DNA of 64,000 nt from Kushneria pakistanensis (lineage in GTDB: Bacteria > Pseudomonadota > Gammaproteobacteria > Pseudomonadales > Halomonadaceae). A program made the position numbers and the translations under genes. Of this stretch, positions 49,093 to 58,386 are shown piece by piece. Numbering within the stretch: position 1 is the first letter of the stretch; each line of letters opens with the position of its first letter. The notes under the pieces are model-generated. The model saw only the letters and a list, made by a program, of their open reading frames with translations. It ran no database searches and was not told the origin of the DNA. Location of the stretch: the NCBI RefSeq assembly GCF_014652795.1, contig NZ_BMZM01000002.1:310001-374000 (forward strand), in the 5' to 3' direction.

Positions 49093-51851
49093 CCCGCACT
49101 GATGATAATGACCCAACGCGTCCCGACCCGGACGCGCTGCTGACCACCGCTCGCCGCGAGGCGCGCGGTGGTCTGCGTATCTTTCTGGGCGCCGCGCCCG
49201 GCGTGGGCAAGACCTTTGCCATGCTGCGCACCGCCGGTGAGCGGGTCGCCGAGGGCGAGGACATCGTGCTTGGGGTTATCGAGTCCCACGGCCGCGAGGA
49301 GACCGAGCGCCTGTGTGTGGGCATCGAGCGCCTGGCGCTGACCACGCGGGAACATCACGGCCAGCGCTTTCGCGAGTTCGATCTGGATGCCGCCCTGGCG
49401 CGGGCACCAGGGGTGGTGCTGGTCGATGAGCTGGCCCATCGCAATATCCCCGGCGGGCGCCATGCCCGGCGTTATCAGGATATCGAGGAGCTTCTGGCGG
49501 CGGGGATCGATGTCTGGACCACCCTGAACGTGCAGCACATCGAAAGTTTGAACGACGCCGTGGCCCGTATTACCGGCATTCGCATGCGCGAAACCGTACC
49601 GGATGCGCTGATCAACCGGGCGCGGGATATCTCCCTGATCGATCTCACCCCCGATGAGCTGATCCAGCGGCTCAGGCAGGGGCGGGTCTACGTGCCCGAG
49701 CAGGCCCGCGCGGCGCTGGAAGGCTTTTTCAGCGTCACCAATCTCACGGCGCTGCGCGAGCTGGCCCTGCAGACCATGGCCGAGCGCATCGACAGCGACG
49801 TGCGCGATGCCATGGGCGCGCGCGGCGTTGCCGGGCCTTGGCCGGTGCGTCCCCGGATTCTGGTGGCGCTGTCCGGCCGGGCCGAGGACGCCACCCTGGT
49901 GCGGGCCGCCCACCGCATGGCCGAGCATCGCGGCGTGCGCTGGCGCGCGGTGCATATCGATACGGGCCGCGCCTCGCCGCTGGTGCGACTGGCGCTTGAG
50001 CGCAGTACGCAGCTGATCGAACAGCTGGGCGGTGAGGTGGTGGTGCTGCCGGGCCAGCACCGCGTGGCGGAGCTTCTGGACTATGCCCGGCGTCATAACA
50101 TGACCACCCTGATGATCGGCCGGGGGCAGCCGCGCGGCTGGCGGTTCTGGCACCGCTCGCTGGGCCGGCGTCTGCTGCGTGAGGCGCGCGCGTTTGATCT
50201 GCTGGTGGTCGCCGATGACTCGCGCACCGAACGCCAGCGGCGGTCGAAACGCCCGCTCTCCCCCCTGCAGCGCCAAGAGTGGCTGCATCCGGTACTCATC
50301 ATGGGCGCAAGCCTGGGGCTGGCGCTGTTGATGCATCAGGCGCTGGCGCTGGCCAATCTGTCGCTGGTCTTTCTCACCGGCGTGCTCTTGACGGCGACCC
50401 TGAGCGGCACCCGGGCGGCCATGCTCAGCGCCGTGCTCAGTGCACTGATCTACAACTTCTTTTTTACCGAGCCGCGCCTGAGCCTGGCGATGATCCAGCG
50501 TGATCAGCTGCTGACGGTCTTTTTCTTTTTTGTGGTGGCGATGATCGGCGGGCAGCTGGCAGGCCGCGCCCGGCGGCAGCTGATCGCCCTGCGCGCCAGC
50601 CGGGATCAGACCCGGCGGCTGCTGCAGTTCTCCCGCGCGCTGGCCGCCGCACCCGATCAGGACAGCGTGCGCACCACCGGCGTGACCGCGCTGGCCGACT
50701 GGCTTCAGGTGCCGGCCGTCTATCTGGCGCGCGAGGCCGGTGATGAGACGCTGCAGGTGCTGGCCGCCCACCCGGGCGGTGTGGTGCTGGACCCGGTGGC
50801 TCGTCAGGCCGCCGACTGGACCTGGCATCATCAGCGCCCCAGCGGACATGGCTCCCAGACGCTCGCCGGCCAGCGCTGGCGCTTTATCGCCCTGGTCGAG
50901 AAGGCGCGCATTCTGGGCGTGGTCGGACTGGCGCTGGGCGATCAGGAGGCACCGCCGTATGACCAGGAAGTGCTGATCGACACCCTGATCAGTCAGCTGG
51001 GCATGGCGATGGCGCGCACCCGACTGGTCAGCGATCTGGGCGCGGCGCGGCTGGCCGAGGAAAACGAGCGGCTGCGCTCGGCGCTGCTCTCCTCGGTCTC
51101 TCACGACCTGCGCACGCCGCTGGCCTCGATCATCGGCGCGGCCGGTGCACTGCGCACGCTGGATGATCAGCTCTCGCGCGAGGACAAGCAGGAGCTGCTC
51201 GACGGCGTGCTCAGCGAAAGCGAGCGGCTGGACCGCTATATTCAGAACCTTCTGGACATGACGCGGCTGGGCCACGGCACGCTCAGGATCGAACGGGACT
51301 GGGTGACGCTGTCTGATCTGGTCAATGCCGCGCTGGCACGGCTGAGTACGGCGCTCAATGGCATCACGCTGGTGCGCGACTGGCCGGAGGATCTGCCGTT
51401 GTTGTATGTCCATCCGGCGCTTTTGGAGCAGGCGCTGGTCAACGTGATCGAAAATGCCATCCGCTTCTCGCCCCCCCAGGGGCGCATTGTCATCCGCGCC
51501 GCGCGTCTGGCCGATATGCTGGTGATCCGGATCAGCGATGAAGGCCCCGGCATCCCTGAGGCGCTGCGCGAGCAGGTCTTTGACATGTTCTTCACCGGCG
51601 GCGCGGGCGACCGCGGCCGTCACGGCAGCGGCCTGGGGCTGGCCATCTGCCGCGGTATGGTGGGTGCCCACGGCGGCAGCATCAACGCCGAGGCGAGCCC
51701 GGACGGGCACGGCACCTGTATCGTGATCCATCTGCCGCTGGTAGACAGGCACGACCACGCCGACCATGACGAGCGCGAGCCCCTTGACGAGCGCCGGCCT
51801 GCTGGCGAAAAAGCACTTCCTGACCAGAGGGAGCACCCTGATGAGCGCTGA
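49089..51851 (+). CDS. kdpD: K+/osmolarity sensor histidine kinase KdpD
   Basis: This 920-residue kinase starts with a KdpD/Usp N-terminal region with Walker A GAAPGVGKT and the acidic motif VVLVDELAHRNIPGGRHARR. Four clustered helices follow (about 400-500, DUF4118), then a GAF domain, HisKA with His672 (SVSHDLRTPLAS) and an ATPase domain ending with DEGPGIPEA and HGSGLGLAIC. It controls kdpFABC through KdpE under K+ limitation. The C-terminal tail is long, acidic and charged. A very long open frame on the opposite strand is a high-GC shadow. Confidence 0.97.
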   Translation: MTRTDDNDPTRPDPDALLTTARREARGGLRIFLGAAPGVGKTFAMLRTAGERVAEGEDIVLGVIESHGREETERLCVGIERLALTTREHHGQRFREFDLDAALARAPGVVLVDELAHRNIPGGRHARRYQDIEELLAAGIDVWTTLNVQHIESLNDAVARITGIRMRETVPDALINRARDISLIDLTPDELIQRLRQGRVYVPEQARAALEGFFSVTNLTALRELALQTMAERIDSDVRDAMGARGVAGPWPVRPRILVALSGRAEDATLVRAAHRMAEHRGVRWRAVHIDTGRASPLVRLALERSTQLIEQLGGEVVVLPGQHRVAELLDYARRHNMTTLMIGRGQPRGWRFWHRSLGRRLLREARAFDLLVVADDSRTERQRRSKRPLSPLQRQEWLHPVLIMGASLGLALLMHQALALANLSLVFLTGVLLTATLSGTRAAMLSAVLSALIYNFFFTEPRLSLAMIQRDQLLTVFFFFVVAMIGGQLAGRARRQLIALRASRDQTRRLLQFSRALAAAPDQDSVRTTGVTALADWLQVPAVYLAREAGDETLQVLAAHPGGVVLDPVARQAADWTWHHQRPSGHGSQTLAGQRWRFIALVEKARILGVVGLALGDQEAPPYDQEVLIDTLISQLGMAMARTRLVSDLGAARLAEENERLRSALLSSVSHDLRTPLASIIGAAGALRTLDDQLSREDKQELLDGVLSESERLDRYIQNLLDMTRLGHGTLRIERDWVTLSDLVNAALARLSTALNGITLVRDWPEDLPLLYVHPALLEQALVNVIENAIRFSPPQGRIVIRAARLADMLVIRISDEGPGIPEALREQVFDMFFTGGAGDRGRHGSGLGLAICRGMVGAHGGSINAEASPDGHGTCIVIHLPLVDRHDHADHDEREPLDERRPAGEKALPDQREHPDER

Positions 51852-52542
51852 TCGCCCCCGCATTCTGATCGTTGATGATGAGTTTCAGATCCGGCGCTTT
51901 CTGCGCATCAGTCTGGCCTCGCAGGGCCACGAGGTGATCGAGGCGGCCACCGGCGGCGAAGGGCTGGTGCGCGCGATCGGCGATCAGCCGGATCTGGTGC
52001 TTCTGGATCTCGGCCTGCCGGACATTGATGGCCGGGAGGTCCTTCAGGCGATTTGCTCGCAGAGTGACGTGCCGGTCATCGTGGTGTCGGTACGCGCCTC
52101 GGAGCGCGAGAAGGTGGCCTGTCTGGATGCCGGTGCCAGTGACTATGTGACCAAGCCGTTCGGCATTCAGGAGCTGCTGGCCCGCGTGCGGGCGGCGCTG
52201 CGCCAGCAGGTGGCGACCGCCGGCCCGTCTCCCTCTCGCCAGTTCCATGTCGGGGCGCTGGCGGTGGATGCCGATACGCACCGCGTTACCCTGGGGGGCG
52301 AACCGATTCGGCTGACCCCGCGGGAGTTTGCGGTGCTGACGCTTTTGGCCGAACACGCCGGACGGGTGATCACCCAGACCCAGCTGCTGCGCGAAATCTG
52401 GGGGCCGGTGCACGAGCACGATACCCACTACCTGCGCATCGTCATCAGCCGGCTGCGCCATAAGCTGGATGATGACCCCGAGCAGCCCCGCCTGATCCAG
52501 ACGGAGGCCGGGGTGGGCTATCGGCTGGTGGTGCCCGGGTAG
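51841..52542 (+). CDS. kdpE: KdpE OmpR-type response regulator
   Basis: This 233-residue regulator has acidic pair DD (12-13), phosphoacceptor Asp56 (LVLLDLGLPDIDG) and receiver Lys in DYVTKPFG. The C-terminal winged helix has LTPREFAVLTLLAEHAGRVITQTQLLREIWG. The ATG at 51841 lies 11 nt inside the kdpD end. It is the activator for the T-rich site in front of kdpF. Confidence 0.96.
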   Translation: MSADRPRILIVDDEFQIRRFLRISLASQGHEVIEAATGGEGLVRAIGDQPDLVLLDLGLPDIDGREVLQAICSQSDVPVIVVSVRASEREKVACLDAGASDYVTKPFGIQELLARVRAALRQQVATAGPSPSRQFHVGALAVDADTHRVTLGGEPIRLTPREFAVLTLLAEHAGRVITQTQLLREIWGPVHEHDTHYLRIVISRLRHKLDDDPEQPRLIQTEAGVGYRLVVPG

Positions 52543-52664
52543 CGCCGGGTTTCCCTCTCTGGCGCGCGTGGGGATATTTGACGATGGCAGCAGGGATTAC
52601 GGCCGATTCGCCAGCCTGCGGGTGTTTCGATCACAATGGCAGCTTTTCAGCGCAGGGAGGGGCC

Positions 52665-53102
52665 ATGGAACGCCAAATCATCGACAGGCTGGCAGAACTG
52701 AGCTTTCAGAGCCGGGCGCGACTGAGCGAGCTGGCGCGCCGCGAGGAGATCACCCTGCCCACCTTTCAGCTGCGGGTGCTGTCGGTGGTGGGGCGCTTTC
52801 CCGACCAGGCCCAGCAGGCCATCCTGCAGCGCCGCGGCTGGGACAAGGGCCAGGTGGCCCGGGCGTTTCGGGAGCTTGAGCAGCAGGGGCTGATCCGGCG
52901 CTGCGGTAGCTCAACGGCCCGTCGCATTACCGAGGCGGCGCTGACGCCGGAGGGGCAGGCGCTGTTCGAGCAGCTTGAGCAGATCCGTACCGAGCTGGCC
53001 GCGACCATGATGGCCGGCTGTTCGCCGGAGGAGATCCGACACTTCGATGCGCTGCTCGAGCGGGTGCTGGACAACGTGGGCAGCGCACCCCTGGTGAACT
53101 GA
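52665..53102 (+). CDS. MarR-family regulator of the MFS-HlyD efflux operon
   Basis: This 145-residue winged-helix protein has RRGWDKGQVARAFRELEQQGLIRR as HTH and a wing with SSTARRITEAALTPEG. Start MERQIIDRLAELSFQ follows GGGAGGGG. The neighbouring efflux genes begin 118 nt downstream behind a perfect palindrome (53135-53157) that is the likely binding site. Confidence 0.85.
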   Translation: MERQIIDRLAELSFQSRARLSELARREEITLPTFQLRVLSVVGRFPDQAQQAILQRRGWDKGQVARAFRELEQQGLIRRCGSSTARRITEAALTPEGQALFEQLEQIRTELAATMMAGCSPEEIRHFDALLERVLDNVGSAPLVN

Positions 53103-53134
53103 GGGGCGCACACAAAAGGCGATGAGGTGTCCCT

Positions 53135-53157
53135 GAAAGTTGACAAAGTCAACTTTC
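53135..53157 (+). promoter_or_regulatory. Perfect palindromic operator before the MFS gene
   Basis: GAAAGTTGAC (53135-53144) and GTCAACTTTC (53148-53157) are perfect 10-bp arms around AAA, 64 nt before the MFS start codon. It is probably bound by the adjacent MarR protein. The 3-nt half-site spacing excludes an FNR-type box. Confidence 0.75.
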
Positions 53158-53220
53158 GACGATAGGTTGCCCGCCCCGGGTCGACTTCCCCTGCCCATCA
53201 CCCATCGCAAAGAGTGTGTC

Positions 53221-54768
53221 ATGTCCCTGCGCCTGGTCCTCGGCCTGGTCGGTATGCTGCTGGCCTGTGTCGGTGCCGATATCAATGAAGAAGCCACCTC
53301 GCTGGCGCTGGCCGATATTCGCGGTGCCTACGGGTTCAGCGCGGATCAGGGCCGCTGGTTTACCACGCTCTACGCCGCCGGCGTGGCGATGGGGATGCTG
53401 GTGGCCCCCTGGCTTGCCATTACCTATTCGATGCGTCGTTTTGCGGCGGTGGCGGTGCTCGCCCTCGGGGCGCTGGGACTTTGCTTTACGGTGATTGATT
53501 CGCGCGCGCTGATACTCGCCCTGCGCTGGCTGCAGGGGCTGACCAACGGCTTTCTGATTCCGCTTCTGATGGCGGTGGCGCTGCGCTTTCTGACGCCGTC
53601 GATCAAGCTCTTTGGCCTGGCCGCCTACGGCCTGACGGCCACCTTTGCGCCCAATATCGGTGGCCCCATTGTGGTCTGGGCCCATCAGGGAATGGGTATT
53701 GGTTTCGTCTTCTGGGCAGTGGTGCCGCTGTGCGTGCTGGCCGCTGCCCTTTTGATGTACGGCCTGCCACAGGACCCGCGCCCGCCCGGGCGCTGGCGCC
53801 AGTTCGACTGGCCCGGCTGGCTGCTGGGCTGGGGCGTGTGCGCAAGCGTCGTGGTGCTCTTTACCCAGGGCGAGCGGCTGGACTGGTTCAATTCAACGCT
53901 GGTGTGCTGGCTGGCGCTGGCCAGTGCCACGCTGGCGCCGCTGTTTATCCTGCGCTGCTGCGTCGCACCGGTGCCGCTGATCCAGCCCGGGCTGGTCAAA
54001 CGGGTCAACTTCGGCTTTGGCATCGCCATGCTGATGGGCGTGATTGCACTGGGCGCCTCGGCGGCCTCGCTGCCGGAGGAGTTTCTTGCCGAGGTGCAGG
54101 GCTATCGACCGCTGCAGAGCCTGCCGGTGGCGCTGGCGCTTGCCCTGCCCTCGCTTGTGATGCTGCCGCTGACGGCATTCGTGCTGAACTTCGAGCGCGT
54201 CGACAGCCGCTGGATGGTGGCGCTGGGGCTGGTGCTGATGGCGCTTTCCAGCTGGATGAACAGCTACGCCACCATCGCCTGGACGCGTGATCAGTTCTAT
54301 CTCTCGCAGATACTCTTTTCGGCCGGCCAGTCGATCGTGGTGGTGAGTCTTTTGACCACGTCCACCGCCGTGATCGACCCGAAGGAAGGGCCGTTTGCCT
54401 CGGCGACGATCAATACGACCCGGGCGCTTGCCGGCCCCATCGCCGGCGGCCTTATCGGCCATGCCATGACGGTGGCCGTGGATCATCACCTGCATGCCCT
54501 GCTCGATCGCATCGGCACCATGCGCTTTTCCCTGTCCCGTGCGATGCCGCTCGGCGGTCATGATGGCGCGGCGCTGGCCTGGTCTTCAGGCCCGGTGCAC
54601 GGCGAGGCCTTCCATCATCTGTTCGAGCAGCTGGAGGTACAGGCGCAGGTGATGGCCCATGCCGACATCTGGCGTGCCCTGGCGCTGGGCGCCCTGCTGC
54701 TGTTGCCGCTGTGCCTGCTGCCCAAACGTACCTTTGCGCCCCGCTTCAATCGACCCAGACCGCTTTGA
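53221..54768 (+). CDS. MFS efflux transporter, DHA2/EmrB type
   Basis: This 515-residue membrane protein has about 14 hydrophobic helices. It opens with MSLRLVLGLVGMLLACVGADINEEATSLALADIRGAYG, and motif-like segments ALRWLQGLTNGFLIPLLMAVALRF and LTATFAPNIGGPIVVWAH follow. It is a drug/proton antiporter paired with a HlyD/EmrA-type adaptor 49 nt downstream, which suggests envelope-spanning export of toxic compounds. The outer-membrane partner would be elsewhere. Confidence 0.9.
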   Translation: MSLRLVLGLVGMLLACVGADINEEATSLALADIRGAYGFSADQGRWFTTLYAAGVAMGMLVAPWLAITYSMRRFAAVAVLALGALGLCFTVIDSRALILALRWLQGLTNGFLIPLLMAVALRFLTPSIKLFGLAAYGLTATFAPNIGGPIVVWAHQGMGIGFVFWAVVPLCVLAAALLMYGLPQDPRPPGRWRQFDWPGWLLGWGVCASVVVLFTQGERLDWFNSTLVCWLALASATLAPLFILRCCVAPVPLIQPGLVKRVNFGFGIAMLMGVIALGASAASLPEEFLAEVQGYRPLQSLPVALALALPSLVMLPLTAFVLNFERVDSRWMVALGLVLMALSSWMNSYATIAWTRDQFYLSQILFSAGQSIVVVSLLTTSTAVIDPKEGPFASATINTTRALAGPIAGGLIGHAMTVAVDHHLHALLDRIGTMRFSLSRAMPLGGHDGAALAWSSGPVHGEAFHHLFEQLEVQAQVMAHADIWRALALGALLLLPLCLLPKRTFAPRFNRPRPL

Positions 54769-54817
54769 TTTCAAAGCCCTTTGACTCCCAAACCCCTTTT
54801 GATCCACCGAGAGTGCC

Positions 54818-55891
54818 ATGAGTAATGCTACCGATGACGCCCGGCCGCGCTCGCGCAGGCCGCTGATCCTGACCGTTGTGATCTTGGCCATCGCCGCCGT
54901 GGCCGCCGTGCTGCTGCTCCGCCATCAGCTTGGCGGTAGTGACGTCTGGACCAACGATGCCCGTTTCGATGCCGACTATGTGGTGATCTCCCCGCAGGTG
55001 GCCGGCGATCTGGTGGCGGTGCACGTCGAGGACCACGACCGTGTCAAACGCGGCGACGCGCTGATGGATATCGATGCGCGCGACTATCAGGCGGCCGTCG
55101 ATGACGCCGAGGGCCAGGTGGCGGCGGCCCGGGCCGAGCTGGCGCAGATCGAGGCGCAGCTGGCGCAGCTGCCGGCGCAGGTGCGCCGGGCCGAGGCACA
55201 AGTGGCCGAGGATGGCGCCAACGCCGATTACGCCCATGCCACCGCCGAGCGCTACCGGCGGTTGCGCCACAACGGCAACGTCTCTGATCAGAACGCGCAG
55301 CAGGCCGATGCCAACGCTCGTGCCCAGCAGGCCAAACGCCGGGCCGATCAGGCCGAGCTGGTGCGTGTGCGTCAGCAGGATGGGGTGCTCAAGGCACAAA
55401 AGGACAGCGCGCAGGCGGCGCTGGATCGGGCGCTGGCACAGCAGGAAAAGGCCCGGCTGGCACTGTCGCGTACGCACATCACCGCGCCGGTGGATGGCGT
55501 CATCGCCGAGCAGTCGGCTCGCGTGGGAGGCTGGGTCAGTGCCGGCAGCGCGCAACTGGCCATCGTGCCGGTGCAGGGCATCTACATCACCGCCCACTAC
55601 CGCGAGGTGGATATCACCGATGTCGCGCCGGGGCAGCCGGTAGACATCTCGGTCGATGCCTGGCCGGATCTCAAGCTGCATGGCCATGTGAAAAGCCTGG
55701 CGCCGGCCACCGGCACCACCTTCTCACCGGTGTCGAGCAACGATACTTCCGGCAATTTCACCAAGATCGTTCAGCGCCTGCCGGTGCGCATCGCGCTTGA
55801 CCCCGACCAGCCCGGCCTCGACCGGCTGCGGGTGGGGCTGTCGGTGGAGACGACGATCCATACCGAAGGGGACCGGCAGAAGGGCGCGTAG
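54818..55891 (+). CDS. HlyD/EmrA-type membrane fusion protein
   Basis: This 357-residue adaptor has an N-terminal anchor helix (PLILTVVILAIAAVAAVLLLR). A lipoyl half-motif (VWTNDARFDADYVVISPQVAGDLVAVHVEDHDRVKRGDAL) follows, then a long alpha-helical hairpin rich in Ala/Gln/Glu (about 90-210). A second barrel (THITAPVDGVIAEQSARVGGWVSAG) completes it. It links the MFS pump to an outer-membrane channel. Terminator follows at 55913. Confidence 0.92.
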   Translation: MSNATDDARPRSRRPLILTVVILAIAAVAAVLLLRHQLGGSDVWTNDARFDADYVVISPQVAGDLVAVHVEDHDRVKRGDALMDIDARDYQAAVDDAEGQVAAARAELAQIEAQLAQLPAQVRRAEAQVAEDGANADYAHATAERYRRLRHNGNVSDQNAQQADANARAQQAKRRADQAELVRVRQQDGVLKAQKDSAQAALDRALAQQEKARLALSRTHITAPVDGVIAEQSARVGGWVSAGSAQLAIVPVQGIYITAHYREVDITDVAPGQPVDISVDAWPDLKLHGHVKSLAPATGTTFSPVSSNDTSGNFTKIVQRLPVRIALDPDQPGLDRLRVGLSVETTIHTEGDRQKGA

Positions 55892-55912
55892 CCTGACGCC
55901 TCATCACCCAAT

Positions 55913-55937
55913 AGCCCGGCGGATGCCGGGCTTTTTT
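55913..55937 (+). terminator. Terminator of the MFS-HlyD operon
   Basis: AGCCCGGC and GCCGGGCT form an 8-bp stem around GGAT, followed by a T run (55933-55937). Confidence 0.88.
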
Positions 55938-55962
55938 AATGGCTGAAGATTTCAGGAGGGCG

Positions 55963-56727
55963 TCAGTCGAAGGCATCAAAAGCCAGATAGTCGCCTTCCT
56001 GTGTCTGGATCTCGCCGCCCAGTGCGTTGATTTCTTCGCTCACGGCCCTGAAAGGCGCCCGGCTGGCCAGCCCCGAAAGCCACGCCGCCACTTGCGGATA
56101 GGCGCCAAACCGATAGCCGGCCGCGCGGATCTGATAGAGCTCGCAGCCCATGGCAAGATCGGCAATGGTGGGATGTTCGCCACCCAGCAGCGTCGGCGGA
56201 TGGTCACTGCCATGTTGTTCAAGATGCGCTTCCAGTGTGGCCAGCCCCGGCTTGAGCCCGTCCTGCAGCAGCTGCAACAGCGTGGCCTGAATCTCGCGCT
56301 TGAGCATCGGCAGCGTCATGTGCAGGTTCATGATGTGGTGGAACATGTCGAAGCGGCGCAGGTTGCCATGGTACCAGGCAAGCCACTGATCGATCTGCGC
56401 GCAGCGCACGATGTCCTGATCACCGGGGTACCAGCGCTGCGCGATTTCCCGGTCCGGCGCAGTGCGACACAGGTGGATCATGATCGCCTGACTCTCGGCC
56501 AGCTGGAGCGGCGCTTTTTTACCGTCAGCTTCGTCGCCTTCTTCATTGTCGACCACCAGCGCGGGCACGGTCTGGAAGGGGTTGATGGCGGCAAACCATT
56601 CGGTGCGGGTCTCGCCACCGGCGAAGTCGACCTCGTGGAAGTGGTACTCAAGGCCCAGCTCGCGCGCGAGAATTTCCACGGCGCGCGAGGGCTGGGAGAG
56701 GCGATGGGCGTAGAGGGTCATGGGCAT
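55963..56727 (-). CDS. Glutathione S-transferase family protein
   Basis: This 254-residue protein has a thioredoxin-like N-terminal half (LYAHRLSQPSRAVEILARELGLEY, then NPFQTVPALVVD and ESQAIMIHLC) and an all-helical C-terminal half with PTIADLAMGCEL. It resembles theta-class GSTs; Ser residues in SQPSRA are candidate catalytic positions. Start MPMTLYAHR follows AAGGA. Its role in the nearby SDR/MoaF region is unknown. Confidence 0.9.
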   Translation of the reverse strand: MPMTLYAHRLSQPSRAVEILARELGLEYHFHEVDFAGGETRTEWFAAINPFQTVPALVVDNEEGDEADGKKAPLQLAESQAIMIHLCRTAPDREIAQRWYPGDQDIVRCAQIDQWLAWYHGNLRRFDMFHHIMNLHMTLPMLKREIQATLLQLLQDGLKPGLATLEAHLEQHGSDHPPTLLGGEHPTIADLAMGCELYQIRAAGYRFGAYPQVAAWLSGLASRAPFRAVSEEINALGGEIQTQEGDYLAFDAFD

Positions 56728-56786
56728 GCGCTTGATCCTTGTGGGGATGATGGCGTGCCATCGAGGAAAGTCAGTAACTCACACCA

Positions 56787-57458
56787 TTATAGATAAAGCC
56801 GGCCGACCAGCTCGGTGCGGTTGGTGACATTGAGCTTGCGGTAGAGATGATCCAGGTGGGTCTTCACCGTGGAGGGGGCGATGCCGAGCTCGCGGGCCAT
56901 GGCCTTGTTGCTCAGTCCGTGTCGCACCAGCTCGGCCAGCTGGGTCTCCCGGGCGGTCAGGGCGGGCGACAGGGGCGCATGGCCTGTGTGCGACAGCTCG
57001 GGCGGGCGCTGATCGACCGCCAGCTGCATCATCTCCTGCAGCGACTGGAGTGTGGCCATCTCGTGATGGGTGAAGTGGCCGTATGCGGAGCGACGCAGCA
57101 GGGAGAGGCCGAATACGGGGCGCCCGTGGGCATGAAAGAACACTTCGGCGACATCGACCACGTCGTGCTGGGTCAGAAAGTTCTGATAGCCGCGGTTGCG
57201 GGCTTCCGACTGCAGCGCCCGAGCGTCATCAAGTGAAAGCACCTGGCGGCCGGTCTGCAGGCAGTAGCCGGGCTGGAGCGGGTCCAGATGGCGATAGCGC
57301 GTCAGGTAGTGATCATGAATCGGGCGGGCGTCGCCGGCGAGCTGGAAGTCACGCGCACTCAGGGTGTCATCGATGGTGTAAAACGCCGCCAGCGACGCCG
57401 GAACGGCGCGGGTAAAGGCGCGCAGGCAGGGCACACCCAGAACCTGAACATGAGACAT
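56787..57458 (-). CDS. LuxR-family HTH transcriptional regulator
   Basis: This 223-residue protein has a C-terminal LuxR-type HTH (LTARETQLAELVRHGLSNKAMARELGIAPSTVKTHLDHLYRKL). The N-terminal 145 residues are a sensing region without a phosphorylation pocket; it is not an obvious acyl-homoserine-lactone domain. Start MSHVQVLGVPCLRAF chosen. It lies between GST and SDR genes on the same strand and may control the SDR/MoaF/permease genes. Signal unknown. Confidence 0.82.
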   Translation of the reverse strand: MSHVQVLGVPCLRAFTRAVPASLAAFYTIDDTLSARDFQLAGDARPIHDHYLTRYRHLDPLQPGYCLQTGRQVLSLDDARALQSEARNRGYQNFLTQHDVVDVAEVFFHAHGRPVFGLSLLRRSAYGHFTHHEMATLQSLQEMMQLAVDQRPPELSHTGHAPLSPALTARETQLAELVRHGLSNKAMARELGIAPSTVKTHLDHLYRKLNVTNRTELVGRLYL

Positions 57459-57551
57459 GTCGGGCCGACTCCGTGTCGAACGATGTCGACAACATAGCGA
57501 GCCGGCCCGATCAGGGCAATGCCGTTTCTGCCGCAATGGTCCAGGGCCGGC

Positions 57552-58322
57552 CTAGCCAAGCGCGGTGACGCTCTCCGGCAGCAGTGCGCCGCCATCGACA
57601 ATGATGGTCTGGCCGGTGATGTATTTGGCCAGATCGGAGCCCAGAAACAGCATGGCGTTGGCGATGTCTTCCGGGTCGCCCAGACGGCCCAGCGGAATGC
57701 CCTTCTCAAGGCTCTGGCTGTGCTCGTCATCGCCGAGATTGTCCATCGCAGGCGTTCGAATCATGCCCGGCTCGACGCCATTGATGCGAATGTTGGATCG
57801 CCCCATCTCAAGCGCCGTATTACGGATAAAGCCGTTGACCGCCGCCTTGGAGGCGGCGTAGTGGGTCAGGCCCGGATAGGCGACGCGGTTACCGGTCACC
57901 GAAGAGGTGCACAGGATCACGCCCTTGCCCTTTTGCCTGAAGGACGGCAGCAGTGCCTGGGTCATCCAGAACAGCGATTGCACGTTGACGGCAAAGGTGC
58001 GCTCGACCCGCTCCAGCGTCAGTTCTTCAAAGGGGGTCAGCGGGAAGTAGCCGGCGTTGTGCACCAGCACATCGATCGGGTCGCTTGTCTCGATCATGGC
58101 GCGAGTGCCGGCCTCGTCGGCGAGATCCACATGGCAGGCCGTGACCTGATGGCCCTTGTTGGTCAGTTTTTCGGCCACGCCCCGGGCCTGTTCGGCGTTG
58201 ATGTCAGCGAGCGTTACCCGGGCGCCGGCCTGGGCGAAGCGGGTCACGATGGCCTCGCCAATGCCCTGGGCGCCGCCGGTCACCAGCACGTGGCGGCCGC
58301 TGTAGTCGATGCTGATACTCAT
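57552..58322 (-). CDS. Short-chain dehydrogenase/reductase
   Basis: This 256-residue classical SDR has the cofactor motif TGGAQGIGEA near the N-terminus, NAGYFPLTPF (NAG motif) and active-site residues in SSVTGNRVAYPGLTHYAASKAAVNGF (Ser-Tyr-Lys). It ends with TGQTIIVDGG. Likely an NAD(P)-dependent alcohol/ketone oxidoreductase; the substrate is not evident. AGGAGC precedes the start. A hairpin at 58350-58374 separates it from the upstream SDR gene. Confidence 0.92.
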   Translation of the reverse strand: MSISIDYSGRHVLVTGGAQGIGEAIVTRFAQAGARVTLADINAEQARGVAEKLTNKGHQVTACHVDLADEAGTRAMIETSDPIDVLVHNAGYFPLTPFEELTLERVERTFAVNVQSLFWMTQALLPSFRQKGKGVILCTSSVTGNRVAYPGLTHYAASKAAVNGFIRNTALEMGRSNIRINGVEPGMIRTPAMDNLGDDEHSQSLEKGIPLGRLGDPEDIANAMLFLGSDLAKYITGQTIIVDGGALLPESVTALG

Positions 58323-58349
58323 GAGTGAGCTCCTGTCACAAAGGAGAAA

Positions 58350-58374
58350 CGGTCGGGCATCCGCTGCCCGACCG
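58350..58374 (-). terminator. Terminator of the moaF-SDR unit
   Basis: CGGTCGGGCA and TGCCCGACCG are perfect 10-bp arms around TCCGC, followed on the minus strand by GTTTCTCCTTT. It lies 13 nt after the stop of the SDR gene at 58387. Confidence 0.75.
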
Positions 58375-58386
58375 AAAGAATACAGG

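Noticed and set aside
48936-51863. A 975-codon open frame on the strand opposite kdpD
   Set aside because: It mirrors the kdpD reading frame, has high Arg/Gln/His content and no recognisable domain. Long antisense frames are common in high-GC codon use; similar ones oppose narG, narK and the ABC genes.
53139-53152. TTGAC...GTCAA before the MFS gene as an FNR box
   Set aside because: The half-sites are separated by 3 nt instead of 4, and the palindrome extends well beyond them, fitting a MarR operator. The same applies to the site at 41567-41589.
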